A stretch of 64,000 nt of DNA from NCBI GenBank assembly GCA_044238605.1, contig JBIICY010000004.1:62001-126000 (forward strand), in the 5' to 3' direction. The notes under the pieces were generated by a model, which was given only the letters and a program-made list of their open reading frames with translations, had not been told where the DNA came from and made no database searches. This document shows positions 44,991-53,945 of the stretch, piece after piece; position 1 is the first letter of the stretch; each line of letters opens with the position of its first letter. This stretch comes from UBA10438 sp044238605. GTDB taxonomy: Bacteria > Bacteroidota > Ignavibacteria > Kapaibacteriales > Kapaibacteriaceae. The position numbers and the translations under genes were made by a program.

Positions 44991-45052
44991 AAGTAATGGG
45001 CATAGCAATATCTATGGCGAGCGTGTAATTTCTCTGTACTGAAAATTAACCG

Positions 45053-45073
45053 TGTGGATAACTATGTGGATAT
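45053..45073 (+). promoter_or_regulatory. Two tandem DnaA-box-like 9-mers
   Basis: TGTGGATAA (45053-45061) and TGTGGATAT (45065-45073) in direct orientation, 12 bases apart, in the AT-rich 179-base gap between lipB and tRNA-Gly. Protein binding is inferred. Confidence 0.35.
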
Positions 45074-45124
45074 CTGTAAGAGTTCTTAAATACAAGGGTT
45101 TAGCTCATGGTGAAAATTTTGGGT

Positions 45125-45155
45125 TTGACAAGTATAGGCGGTTGGTTTAGTTTTG
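45125..45155 (+). promoter_or_regulatory. Promoter of tRNA-Gly
   Basis: TTGACA at 45125-45130 and TAGTTTTG at 45148-45155, 17 bases apart; the second matches the Bacteroidota -7 element. Transcription would start a few bases before the tRNA at 45170. Confidence 0.55.
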
Positions 45156-45169
45156 TACTGTTCTTCTAA

Positions 45170-45243
<74 letters not shown>

Positions 45244-45259
45244 GACGACGCAAGTCGTC
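45244..45259 (+). other. GNRA-capped hairpin just after tRNA-Gly
   Basis: GACGAC, loop GCAA, GTCGTC: a perfect six-pair stem with a GNRA tetraloop, two bases after the tRNA 3' end. It may guide 3' processing of the precursor. Confidence 0.5.
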
Positions 45260-45277
45260 ACTTCCTCTTTATGCTGC

Positions 45278-45323
45278 ATGCCTTGCCATCTCATTCCCCC
45301 CTGATGGCGAGGCATTTTTTTTT
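45278..45323 (+). terminator. Rho-independent terminator after tRNA-Gly
   Basis: Thirteen-pair stem ATGCCTTGCCATC / GATGGCGAGGCAT (one G-U), twelve-base loop, followed by nine T. It isolates the tRNA transcript from porU. Confidence 0.93.
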
Positions 45324-45383
45324 GCAGTAAATTCTGCCTGTGATCTGCACACTATATCCATCACTTGGTGCGTCAAATCGAAC

Positions 45384-48300
45384 ATGGCAAAGATCATAGT
45401 TCTATGCATTGCGCTTGCAGCAACAACGTTGTTTGCGCGCGTGCCAAACGGGTTTACCGTTACGGCAAACACAGCTACACAGTTGCGAGTAACATACGTT
45501 TCTGATTCAACGCAATTGCTCGGTCCATCTCTGCGTGAGCACAGGTCTGCAGATGGAGCCTTGCGGCAGATCATCGCAAGTGCAGATGTTATTGTCTCTG
45601 GCGAGCATGGATTCGAAGTAGTTGGGCATACGTCCAACATCGGGAAAACGCAGCTTCAGTTGCCAGCAATGCTACAGCAGGATGTGCGCGAGCAGCGGTA
45701 CCCGGATGTATTGGCCCAGCGTGCGGTCTTGAGATACGTTGGCGTAAGCGGTGACAGACATGTTGCCCGCTTATCGCTTGTGATTGCTGAGCAGAATGGT
45801 GCCGGCCCCCTAACATGGTATGCAAGGCATACGGTTGATGTGAGACTTTCTGGAGTTCCGCAGAAGGGGCGCATGACGCCGACGATGCTTTCCGTGCTTA
45901 ATCCAAACGCGCCGTGGTGGATTGGCAGAGATCTACAGGTGCACACAAAGACCAGCGACAATGCACAGATGCTTGAAACACTTTCCAATGTGTTCGCTCT
46001 GCGGATCCAGGAAGAAGGGTTTTATAGAGTTAGCCGAGATCAGCTCCGCAGTTCAGGTATTCCCACTGATGCTGAGGCGGCGCGCACACTTAAGGTTTTT
46101 GGTCGGGGAGGTATGGAGCTGCCGGAAATGGTGGATTCAGCAAAGGCGAGCACCCTCCGTGAGCAGCCGCTACTTGTGCGAACAGAACCCGATGGATCTA
46201 TCCGTGAAATCGTGTTTTATGCGTGTGGCTTATCCGGCTGGTCGGCAACGGCCCAAGGCATCACGCATAACATACATCACTTCTCAACGTCAGCGCAGTA
46301 TTACCTCTCGTACGGCGGGGCAGACGGAATGCGTGCCAACTCGCGTGCTGCAGCTACGGCCGAACCCGACGTGCGTCCTACGTCGACGATTGGCAGAGTG
46401 TTTCAGGAAGAGGAACTCATTCATCCATACAACAATGGCTCTGGACGTCGGTGGTATGGTCGGTCGATTGAGAACAAAGGGTCGCTGACCGTGACAACGC
46501 TGCTGCCGGGTTTTGTCCAAACCGGCGATGTGTTCTACAGGTACGTCGTAGGCCATAGGGGAAATGCACCGGGCTATGTAACAATCTCAGAGAACAACAC
46601 ACTCGTGGCTCAGCGAACCATCGATGCTGTGCCTGATTACATGGATGCGTTTACGATCTCTGGCAACGGAACACTTGCTGCGTCTCGTATTGCAGCCGAT
46701 GGTCGCAGTGTGCTGAAGTTCGGGTACAACAGTGCGGACAACAGTTCAACTGGTATGATCGATTGGTTTGAGATTCATTACCCACGTAATCTCAATGCGC
46801 ACGAGAACACCTACGAGTTTTGGACGCAGCCGCAGGATGGGGTCCATGAGTATTCCGTCAATGGCTTTTCGGGTGAGGTACTTGGCGTAGACGCTACAGA
46901 TCGGTCACGTCCGGTCTGGATTGAAAACACCGCTGTTACCGGCGGTATGTTCGTTGTGAAAGAGCAGCAGTCGAAATCGGCGTTACGACGATACACATTG
47001 AGCTCGGTACTGCGAGGAACCGAGATCCGCCGGATTTCCTACCCGAATCTTCGACTCAATCCGCGCGCAGCCGATGCTATCATCATCACTCATCCGTCCC
47101 TTAGGGAGTCTGCAGAGGCATTTGCTGCCTACAGGTCGAGCAAGGGGCTATTGTCTACAAGTGTCGTAACAACCGACGAGATCTTTGCAGAGTTCTCCTA
47201 CGGTATGCTGGACCCAACAGCAATCCGCGACTTCCTCACAATGGCCTATACAACATGGCAGCCTCGTCCGCAGTATGCCGTGTTATGGGGAGACGGACAT
47301 TTTGATTACAAGAACATCTCAAGCTCGGCACCGAACTACGTTATCCCGTACGAAAGTTTTGATCCCGATAACGAAGCATATGGTTTAACAACCTATACAA
47401 CCGACGACTACTATGCACGGATCATTCGGAACGATTCACAGGTTGACCTAGCAGTTGGTCGCGTCCCGGTTTCTTCCAACGCACAAGGCAAGGCTTACAT
47501 AGAAAAGCTTCGTCGCTATGAGGAAGAATCTTCAACCGACGACTGGCGCACACGTATAACGCTGATTGCCGACGATAGTCAGGCAGCAGAGAAGACAGAC
47601 GGTGTGCTGCACCTTAACCAAAGCGAAGAACTGGCAAATAAGTTCGTGCCGCGTGAGTTTCAGGCAAAGAAGATCTATCTGGTAGAATATCCTACGGAAA
47701 GTGTCTCGCGCGGTCGTAGAAAACCTGCCGTTACGCAGGAAATGCTCTCAACGATCAATACCACAGGTTCGGTTCTGCTTAACTGGATCGGTCATGGAAA
47801 CCCTCGGGTATGGGCACACGAGGAGATCTTTCGTCGTGAAACAACTCCAAACGACATGCTCAACGTCTCGAAGGCATTCTTCCTTACGGCGGCAACCTGC
47901 GACTTTGCACGGTATGATATGACAGAGACACAGTCTGGTGCAGAAGAGCTTCTTCTAAAGCCCGATGGTGGTGCAATCGGTGTATTCTCGGCAGCACGCG
48001 TTGTCTACTCAACGGCGAACGCTGCTCTTAATGAAGAGTTCTACACGCATTTGTTTGAGCGCGAGGACAACGGACAATTCCCAACAGTCGGTGTGGCAAT
48101 GTATCGCGTGAAGCAGCGATTCAACAGCAACAACGATGAGAAATTCCACCTGCTCGGAGATCCTACGATGCAGCTGCTGGTACCAAAGAATCTAGTTCGC
48201 TTCTCGAGTATCAATGGCACCGATATCGCATCGGATTCAATGCGTGTTACTGTTCCAGCTCTCGGCACAGTTGTTGTAAACGGGGAGATTATAGGCGCAG

Positions 48301-49271
48301 CAGATTCTGCAGTTATGGAGTCGTTTAACGGCAACATCACGATCTCACTTCTTGATGCACGTCGCTCGATTTCCATCCAGGACAACGACGTCAACAAAAC
48401 GGTAGCAACATTTACAAAGCCGGGGCCTGCACTGTATCGAGGCTCATTTGTTGTGCAGAACGGACGCTTTACGGCCACGTTTGTCGTTCCGAAAGACATC
48501 TCATTCTCAGCCTCACCTGCCGGTCTCTACGGCTATGCTGCAAGCTCAGCAAATCAGTTTGCAATGGGAATGACAGATCGGATCATTGTTGATGGCGTTA
48601 CCAGCATCAGCGATCCCGAAACCGATGGACCAGCTATGCAGGTCTTTATGGATTCTCGCAAGTTCCTGCCAGGGGGCTTGGTGCGGATGAATCCGGTTGT
48701 GATCGTTGATCTTGAGGATGCAACGGGTATTAACACCACTGGTATAGGCATCGGACACGACATTACAGCCACGTTTAACGATGATCCGGAACAGGTAATC
48801 CTTACGCCAACGTTTACCACATCACTGAGTAACAGCCGCGCAGGCACGGCGCAGAAACAGATCTTCGGACTCGGCGCAGGACTGCACACGGTAAAGGTTC
48901 GGGCATGGGACGTACTCAATAATGTTTCGGAAGTAACAACAACCTTCCGCATCGAAGAACAACAAGAGGGTATTCGGGCTGAAGGCTTATTCAATTTCCC
49001 CAATCCATTCTCGTCGCGCACAACAATACGCTATACACATGCCAGCCAGCGTCCGTTCACGGCAACGCTGATGATCTTCGACCTTACGGGAAGAATGCTC
49101 GTTGAGCGCGAGATGCATGTAACGGACATGCAGACAGCTGATATGGTCTGGGATGGAAACGACGACAGGGGTGAGTCTGCAATGTCGGGCATCTATCAAG
49201 CAGTCGTGCGACTTACCGATACCAATGGTGCCTCAACATACGTCAATGGTAAACTTACCCTCATTCGCTAA
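45384..49271 (+). CDS. porU: Type IX secretion system sortase PorU (C25 family)
   Basis: 1295 residues from MAKIIVLCIALAATTLFA, a signal peptide; the same frame open from 45201 overlaps the tRNA and terminator and is rejected. The central domain is a gingipain-type C25 cysteine peptidase: DAIIITHPS, YAVLWGDGHFDYK, VLLNWIGHGNPRVWAHE (His near 804) and FFLTAATCDFARYD (Cys near 839). The C-terminal segment (FPNPFSSRTTIRYTH to SGIYQAVVRL) is an Ig-like/FlgD-like domain. PorU removes the C-terminal signal of T9SS cargo and attaches it to the surface. porV follows 31 bases later. Confidence 0.95.
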   Translation: MAKIIVLCIALAATTLFARVPNGFTVTANTATQLRVTYVSDSTQLLGPSLREHRSADGALRQIIASADVIVSGEHGFEVVGHTSNIGKTQLQLPAMLQQDVREQRYPDVLAQRAVLRYVGVSGDRHVARLSLVIAEQNGAGPLTWYARHTVDVRLSGVPQKGRMTPTMLSVLNPNAPWWIGRDLQVHTKTSDNAQMLETLSNVFALRIQEEGFYRVSRDQLRSSGIPTDAEAARTLKVFGRGGMELPEMVDSAKASTLREQPLLVRTEPDGSIREIVFYACGLSGWSATAQGITHNIHHFSTSAQYYLSYGGADGMRANSRAAATAEPDVRPTSTIGRVFQEEELIHPYNNGSGRRWYGRSIENKGSLTVTTLLPGFVQTGDVFYRYVVGHRGNAPGYVTISENNTLVAQRTIDAVPDYMDAFTISGNGTLAASRIAADGRSVLKFGYNSADNSSTGMIDWFEIHYPRNLNAHENTYEFWTQPQDGVHEYSVNGFSGEVLGVDATDRSRPVWIENTAVTGGMFVVKEQQSKSALRRYTLSSVLRGTEIRRISYPNLRLNPRAADAIIITHPSLRESAEAFAAYRSSKGLLSTSVVTTDEIFAEFSYGMLDPTAIRDFLTMAYTTWQPRPQYAVLWGDGHFDYKNISSSAPNYVIPYESFDPDNEAYGLTTYTTDDYYARIIRNDSQVDLAVGRVPVSSNAQGKAYIEKLRRYEEESSTDDWRTRITLIADDSQAAEKTDGVLHLNQSEELANKFVPREFQAKKIYLVEYPTESVSRGRRKPAVTQEMLSTINTTGSVLLNWIGHGNPRVWAHEEIFRRETTPNDMLNVSKAFFLTAATCDFARYDMTETQSGAEELLLKPDGGAIGVFSAARVVYSTANAALNEEFYTHLFEREDNGQFPTVGVAMYRVKQRFNSNNDEKFHLLGDPTMQLLVPKNLVRFSSINGTDIASDSMRVTVPALGTVVVNGEIIGAADSAVMESFNGNITISLLDARRSISIQDNDVNKTVATFTKPGPALYRGSFVVQNGRFTATFVVPKDISFSASPAGLYGYAASSANQFAMGMTDRIIVDGVTSISDPETDGPAMQVFMDSRKFLPGGLVRMNPVVIVDLEDATGINTTGIGIGHDITATFNDDPEQVILTPTFTTSLSNSRAGTAQKQIFGLGAGLHTVKVRAWDVLNNVSEVTTTFRIEEQQEGIRAEGLFNFPNPFSSRTTIRYTHASQRPFTATLMIFDLTGRMLVEREMHVTDMQTADMVWDGNDDRGESAMSGIYQAVVRLTDTNGASTYVNGKLTLIR

Positions 49272-49302
49272 CTTTGCTCGTTAACGCTTAACAGGAGATG
49301 AT

Positions 49303-50367
49303 ATGATTATCCGCTCATGCGGGATAGTAGCTGCAATGTTTATCGTAGCAACGTCTGTTGCGCTTGCCCAACCGGGCGGTGCTGCAGTACCGTTTCTGCT
49401 GATCACTCCCGATGCGCGCGCCAGCGCCATGGGGGATGTAGGAACAGCTACCACGAATGATATTAACTCGGTTTTCTGGAACCCAGGGGGCTTGGCATTC
49501 AACCAAGCTGATAATCAGGTTGCGCTCAGTTATTCAAAGTGGCTGCCACAGTTCAATGCAGATCTCTTCTACTCCTATGGAACGTACGGACAGTACGTTG
49601 AAGATTTGGGCGGTACCATTGCTGGAACATTCATCTTTATGAATCTTGGTGAGTTTACCAAGACAAACGAAGCCGGACAGGCTCTCGGCAAGTTCAGGTC
49701 AAATGAGTTCTGCCTCGGCGTGTCATACGGTACAGAGATATCCGACGAAGTTGGACTTGGTGTTCAGGTCAAGTACATTCAGTCCAACCTTGCGCCAGCG
49801 AGCGTAGGAGCCTCAGGCGCTGGAATTGGTATTTCCGGTGCATTCGACTTGGGTGTTATGTGGCGTCCGCGCGATGAGTCTATCAAGGGCCTCAGCGTTG
49901 GTGCTAACCTCCAGAACGTTGGTCCAAAGATGACCTACGATAAGGAATCGGATCCATTGCCAACGAATTTTCGTCTTGGTGTTGCTTACGATGCCTACGA
50001 AGACGAATTCCTAAAGTGGACCATCACCGCAGAAGCTATGAAGCTTCTTGTCCGTCGTGACGGCAAAAACTCCGACCCAATTCCTATCTCGCTCATCACG
50101 GCATGGGGCAAGGGCGGCATCGAAACAGGGATCGGTACGGAGCTGCTCATCGACCGCGTGTTTGCTACGCGTGCTGGATTTTTCACAGAGCCATCAGCTG
50201 CTGGTGGACGTCAGTACTTCACTGCCGGAGCCGGTGTGAAGTATGATATCTTCCGTGCCGACTTCAGCTACTACATCACCGTTGAGCGCAATCACCCTCT
50301 CGGCAATACCCTGCGATTCTCTCTGATCGTTGATTGGGGAGCAGAGGGAGTAGACGGTAACAGCTAA
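49303..50367 (+). CDS. porV: Type IX secretion outer-membrane protein PorV
   Basis: 354-residue FadL-like beta barrel with a signal peptide (GIVAAMFIVATSVALAQ). The opening PFLLITPDARASAMGDVGTAT with VFWNPGGLAF is the PorV (LptO) signature; repeated beta strands follow to a C-terminal LRFSLIVDWG. PorV shuttles cargo from the translocon to PorU and stays bound to it, consistent with the porU-porV pair. AGGAG lies upstream of the ATG. Confidence 0.94.
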   Translation: MIIRSCGIVAAMFIVATSVALAQPGGAAVPFLLITPDARASAMGDVGTATTNDINSVFWNPGGLAFNQADNQVALSYSKWLPQFNADLFYSYGTYGQYVEDLGGTIAGTFIFMNLGEFTKTNEAGQALGKFRSNEFCLGVSYGTEISDEVGLGVQVKYIQSNLAPASVGASGAGIGISGAFDLGVMWRPRDESIKGLSVGANLQNVGPKMTYDKESDPLPTNFRLGVAYDAYEDEFLKWTITAEAMKLLVRRDGKNSDPIPISLITAWGKGGIETGIGTELLIDRVFATRAGFFTEPSAAGGRQYFTAGAGVKYDIFRADFSYYITVERNHPLGNTLRFSLIVDWGAEGVDGNS

Positions 50368-50402
50368 TACCGCACTCGGCAAACGGTAACAGAAACAGAA
50401 GT

Positions 50403-51020
50403 TTATTCAGCGGCGGACCCAGTGGTTCGCCGCTGTCGTTTTCTCATGAAGAACACAGCCGCAGCAATGATCACGAGACCCGTTATCACCCACCCATAGG
50501 TTGCGATGTACGTGTCTACCTCGCGCCAGCGCGACCCGACGTGTGCGCCAATCTTGAGCAGGAGGTAGTTCCATGCAAGCGAGCTTATCGTGGCATAGAC
50601 CATTGTGCGCGGAAGAGGAAGCTTCACAATTCCCGCCGTAAATGAAATCACTGCCCGCGTCCCGGCAAGAAAGCGGTTGCTGATGATGATCAAGCCGTGA
50701 TACTTGTCGAACAACCGTTCAACCTTAACGATAAGGGGCGGGGTGATGAACGGTACCCATGGAGACTGTGCAATAGCCTCGCCGTACCTGCGTCCAAGTC
50801 CGTACGCAGAAGCAAACCCAGCAAATGAACCGGCCGTCGACACGGCCAGTGCTGGCCAGAATCCAATCACCTCCATGCCCACAAACGTGCCCATGAACAC
50901 CAACAGCACGTCTCCGGGCCACGGCGGAACGAGGTTCTCGATGTACACAACCACAAATGTTGCGACCAACAAGCCCCATACCGGCCACCCAGATACTATA
51001 CTTACAACGAATTCGAGCAT
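50403..51020 (-). CDS. DedA family (VTT domain) membrane protein
   Basis: 205 residues, several membrane helices, with the SNARE-associated/VTT-domain pattern ENLVPPWPGDVLLVFMGTF, GLGRRYGEAIAQ, FDKYHGLIIISNRFLAGTRAVISFTAGI (the F/Y-RxxPGxR-like stretch) and a basic C terminus. DedA proteins act in membrane lipid flipping and homeostasis. Convergent with porV; its last codons overlap the porV terminator stem. Confidence 0.92.
   Translation of the reverse strand: MLEFVVSIVSGWPVWGLLVATFVVVYIENLVPPWPGDVLLVFMGTFVGMEVIGFWPALAVSTAGSFAGFASAYGLGRRYGEAIAQSPWVPFITPPLIVKVERLFDKYHGLIIISNRFLAGTRAVISFTAGIVKLPLPRTMVYATISSLAWNYLLLKIGAHVGSRWREVDTYIATYGWVITGLVIIAAAVFFMRKRQRRTTGSAAE
50408..50444 (+). terminator. 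Terminator of porU-porV overlapping the dedA 3' end
   Basis: CAGCGGCG and CGCCGCTG enclose a twelve-base loop and are followed by TCGTTTTCTC. The stem lies within the last codons of the convergent dedA gene; it may work in both directions. Confidence 0.7.
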
Positions 51021-51062
51021 GCGTCCTCGGAATCAATACCACCAACCTACAACAACGTGACG

Positions 51063-51070
51063 TAATTTTG
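51063..51070 (+). promoter_or_regulatory. -7 element for pruA
   Basis: TAATTTTG matches TAnnTTTG, 26 bases before the ATG at 51097. No clear -33 motif is seen. Confidence 0.4.
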
Positions 51071-51096
51071 TGGTCAATCATGTTGAGAGGAAAACA

Positions 51097-52650
51097 ATGA
51101 AGCAGTTTAGCAACGAAACATTCCAAGAATTTTCCAAGCCGGCAGTAGCGGCAAAACAACGCACCGCACTTGCGGCAGTGCGCAAGGCGTTTGGGAAGGA
51201 ATACCCAAACATCATCAACGGGAAACGCGTTGTTACGAAAGACAAAACAACGAGCCATAATCCTGCGGATCCTGCAGAGATCGTAGGCGTGTTTCAGAAG
51301 TCAGGCAAGGACGATGCAGAGAAGGCAATGAATGCCGCACTCAAGGCCTTTGAATCATGGAAGAAGGTTCCGGCAAAGGATCGTGCCAAGGTGCTGTTCA
51401 AGGCTGCGTCGATCATTCGCAAGCGTCGTAATGAGATCAATGCTTGGATGATTTCCGAAGTTGGAAAGAACTATCTCGAAGCAGATGCTGATACGTGCGA
51501 GGCGATCGACTTCCTAGAGTTCTACGGACGTGAAATGCTGCGTCTTTCCGGGCCGCAGCCAATCGTGCCGCAGCCTGGTGAAAAGAACGAACTTCTGTAC
51601 ATCCCACTTGGTGTGGGCGTCGTGATCCCACCATGGAACTTCCCATTCGCCATTCTCGTGGGTATGTCGTCTGCCGCTATCGTAGCTGGCAACACCGTTG
51701 TCTTAAAGCCATCCAGCGACTCTCCGATGATGGGCTGGCTGTTTGTTGAGATCATGAAAGAAGCCGGCCTTCCAGCTGGCGTTCTGAACTATCTGGTTGC
51801 CTCCGGCGCTGAAGCAGGGGACTACCTCGTTGGACATCCAAAGACACGCTTTGTATCGTTTACTGGCTCCATGCAGGTTGGCCTGCATGTGAACGAGCTT
51901 GCTGCCAAGCCGCAGCCGGGTCAGATCTGGATCAAGCGTGTGGTTGCTGAAATGGGTGGTAAGGATGCGATCGTTGTAGACAGTGAGACAGATATAGACA
52001 CAGCAGTTGCTGGTGTTGTCGCTGCGGCGTTTGGATTCCAGGGACAAAAGTGCTCGGCATGTTCTCGCGCTATCGTGGACGCTAAGATCTATGATGAGTT
52101 CGTTGCAAAGCTGAAGATCGAAGTAGATAAGCTTACAATCGGTCAGCCCAAGGACGACGGACGCATCGGCCCTGTTGTCTCTCCACGTGCTGAAAAGACC
52201 ATTCTTCAGTACATCGAGATTGGCAAGAAGGAAGGCAAACTTATCTGCGGTGGTAAAAAAGTTGACGGTCTGCCTGGCTACTTTATCGAGCCTACTGTAT
52301 TCGTGAACGTAAAACCAACTGCACGCTTGATGCAGGAAGAGATCTTTGGTCCAGTACTGGCTGTCTGCAAAGCAAAGAACTTTGACGACGCACTCAATAT
52401 CGCCAACAACACGATCTACGGTCTAACGGGTGCGGTCTATACGCGCAATGCAAAGAAGCTTGCTCGTGCACGCGAAGAATTCCACTGTGGCAATCTCTAC
52501 CTCAACCGCAAGTGCACAGGCGCTATGGTTGGCGGACATCCGTTCGGTGGATTCAATATGAGCGGTACAGACTCTAAAGCGGGCGGACACGACTACCTCT
52601 TGCTCTTCCTGCAGGCAAAGTCTGTTGCAACAAAGGTTAAGGGGCTATGA
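51097..52650 (+). CDS. pruA: L-glutamate gamma-semialdehyde dehydrogenase
   Basis: 517-residue aldehyde dehydrogenase, start at MKQFSNETFQEFSK with AGGAAAAC upstream. It has PPWNFPFAILVGM, the catalytic Glu in VAEMGGKDAIVV, the nucleophile Cys in GFQGQKCSACSRA (near 318), and ends GGFNMSGTDSKAGGHDYLLLFLQAKS, the form seen in P5C dehydrogenases (RocA/PruA). Oxidises glutamate semialdehyde to glutamate in proline breakdown. No proline dehydrogenase gene is adjacent. The TGA overlaps the next ATG. Confidence 0.93.
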   Translation: MKQFSNETFQEFSKPAVAAKQRTALAAVRKAFGKEYPNIINGKRVVTKDKTTSHNPADPAEIVGVFQKSGKDDAEKAMNAALKAFESWKKVPAKDRAKVLFKAASIIRKRRNEINAWMISEVGKNYLEADADTCEAIDFLEFYGREMLRLSGPQPIVPQPGEKNELLYIPLGVGVVIPPWNFPFAILVGMSSAAIVAGNTVVLKPSSDSPMMGWLFVEIMKEAGLPAGVLNYLVASGAEAGDYLVGHPKTRFVSFTGSMQVGLHVNELAAKPQPGQIWIKRVVAEMGGKDAIVVDSETDIDTAVAGVVAAAFGFQGQKCSACSRAIVDAKIYDEFVAKLKIEVDKLTIGQPKDDGRIGPVVSPRAEKTILQYIEIGKKEGKLICGGKKVDGLPGYFIEPTVFVNVKPTARLMQEEIFGPVLAVCKAKNFDDALNIANNTIYGLTGAVYTRNAKKLARAREEFHCGNLYLNRKCTGAMVGGHPFGGFNMSGTDSKAGGHDYLLLFLQAKSVATKVKGL

Positions 52651-53372
52651 TCATCATAGCCCTGCTGATTCTGCTTTGTATTCCGGTCTCTGCTCAGGAG
52701 TATGCCGAGTTTCACGGCACGTGGATCCATTCTAAGGTGGTTGAAGTGCTCAATGAGACCAGATCAATTGAGCGCGCGCTGGCTGCTCGCCCCATACACG
52801 AGCCCATCTATGTTGTGATCGACTCTGCGAACAACGATGGGAACGTTACGCTAGCATATACCCTTGGAAAATCTGAGTCTATGGTCTGCAGGAAGTCGTC
52901 GTTTCAACATGCTGGAATAAAATGGGGGATTGGTGATCAAACCGGCCCCCGTTGGATTCTCACTCGCGATGAAAAGGCTAGGTCGTATATAGCGCTCACG
53001 CCTGTTGATAGTCTGGAGCAATCCCCGATCGTACTCGGAAAGCTGCCTTCGAAGAACTCCGACCCGGCGTTTATCATTCGCAGGATGGTCAATGCGTCAA
53101 TGCTCGGTGGGAGATGGAGTAGCGCAAAGAATAAGATCGTAGAGTTCACGACGAACCAGCTTATGGTTACCGACGGTGCACCTACGCCGTACACTCTTGA
53201 CATCTCAGCAGATGGTGCAACGGTAACGCTTGTTACCACTTCTGGGCAACCACAGAAGTGGGTTGTTAGGCGAAATGGTCCCGAACTCGTGCTTACATCA
53301 ATACCCCAAAAGCCCAAGAAGCGGTCAAAGTTCGAGGCCCCAGAGATTCGGCTCAGGTACCTTGGAAAATAA
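52647..53372 (+). CDS. Secreted protein of unknown function
   Basis: 241 residues. Signal peptide MIIIALLILLCIPVSAQ, then a beta-rich body with alternating charged and hydrophobic strands (IYVVIDSANNDGNVTLAYTLG, KIVEFTTNQLMVTDG, KWVVRRNGPELVLTS). Phrases such as FHGTWIHSK and LGGRWSSAKNKIVEF look like two repeats of a small-barrel (lipocalin-like) module, but I recognise no named family. Translationally coupled to pruA by an ATGA overlap, though a functional link is unclear. The C terminus is basic (PQKPKKRSKFE). Confidence 0.75.
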   Translation: MIIIALLILLCIPVSAQEYAEFHGTWIHSKVVEVLNETRSIERALAARPIHEPIYVVIDSANNDGNVTLAYTLGKSESMVCRKSSFQHAGIKWGIGDQTGPRWILTRDEKARSYIALTPVDSLEQSPIVLGKLPSKNSDPAFIIRRMVNASMLGGRWSSAKNKIVEFTTNQLMVTDGAPTPYTLDISADGATVTLVTTSGQPQKWVVRRNGPELVLTSIPQKPKKRSKFEAPEIRLRYLGK

Positions 53373-53407
53373 TTGAACGGATGCTAAGTATCTATCTACT
53401 ATAGCAC

Positions 53408-53439
53408 TTGCGTATTGTTCAAGGATTTTTCTATATTTG
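53408..53439 (+). promoter_or_regulatory. Bacteroidota-type promoter of rplS
   Basis: TTG at 53408-53410 and TATATTTG at 53432-53439, 21 bases apart, fit the -33/-7 consensus. The leader to the rplS ATG is about 35 bases. Confidence 0.6.
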
Positions 53440-53482
53440 CGGCCCGATTATCAGAGACATTTAAACACGGAGACACAATCTC

Positions 53483-53866
53483 ATGCATCCTAAAGTAAAA
53501 GCCATCGAAACAATGGCAGCGGCCGAAGCCTTCGAGCAGCGTAAGGCAAAGGCTGGCGAGGCATCACCGGTTCTTCCATCCTTCCGCCCGGGCGATACAG
53601 TAAAGATCGCTGTTCGCGTTGTAGAAGGTGAAAAAGAGCGTATTCAGAACTTCCAGGGCGTTGTAATTGCGCGTCGTGGCAGTGGTATGAACGAAACATT
53701 CCGTGTTCGTAAGATCTCGAACGGCGTTGGTGTTGAGCGTATCTTCCCGATCCACTCACCAATCATTCAGTCCATGCAGGTTGTCAAGGAAGGTACAGTT
53801 CGTCGTGCGAAGTTGTACTACCTCCGCGGCATGAGCGAAAAGAAGATTCGTCAGAAGCTGTCATAA
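53483..53866 (+). CDS. rplS: 50S ribosomal protein L19
   Basis: 127 residues; bL19 sits at the subunit interface. Recognised by FRPGDTVKIAVRVVEGEKERIQNFQGVVIARRGSG, the FRVRKISNGVGVERIFPIHSP stretch and KLYYLRGMSEKKIRQKL. It carries a slightly longer N terminus than the usual 115-residue form. It has its own promoter and terminator, so it is a single-gene transcript rather than part of rpsP-rimM-trmD-rplS. Confidence 0.97.
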   Translation: MHPKVKAIETMAAAEAFEQRKAKAGEASPVLPSFRPGDTVKIAVRVVEGEKERIQNFQGVVIARRGSGMNETFRVRKISNGVGVERIFPIHSPIIQSMQVVKEGTVRRAKLYYLRGMSEKKIRQKLS

Positions 53867-53893
53867 GCAACATTGTGCTGCAAATAAACGTTA

Positions 53894-53931
53894 TAGCATG
53901 GCTCCGAGATTACGGGGCCATGTTAGTTTTT
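53894..53931 (+). terminator. Rho-independent terminator of rplS
   Basis: Twelve-pair stem TAGCATGGCTCC / GGGGCCATGTTA with two G-U pairs and an eight-base loop, followed by GTTTTT. It lies between rplS and cinA. Confidence 0.88.
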
Positions 53932-53945
53932 ACGAGGTCACATCG

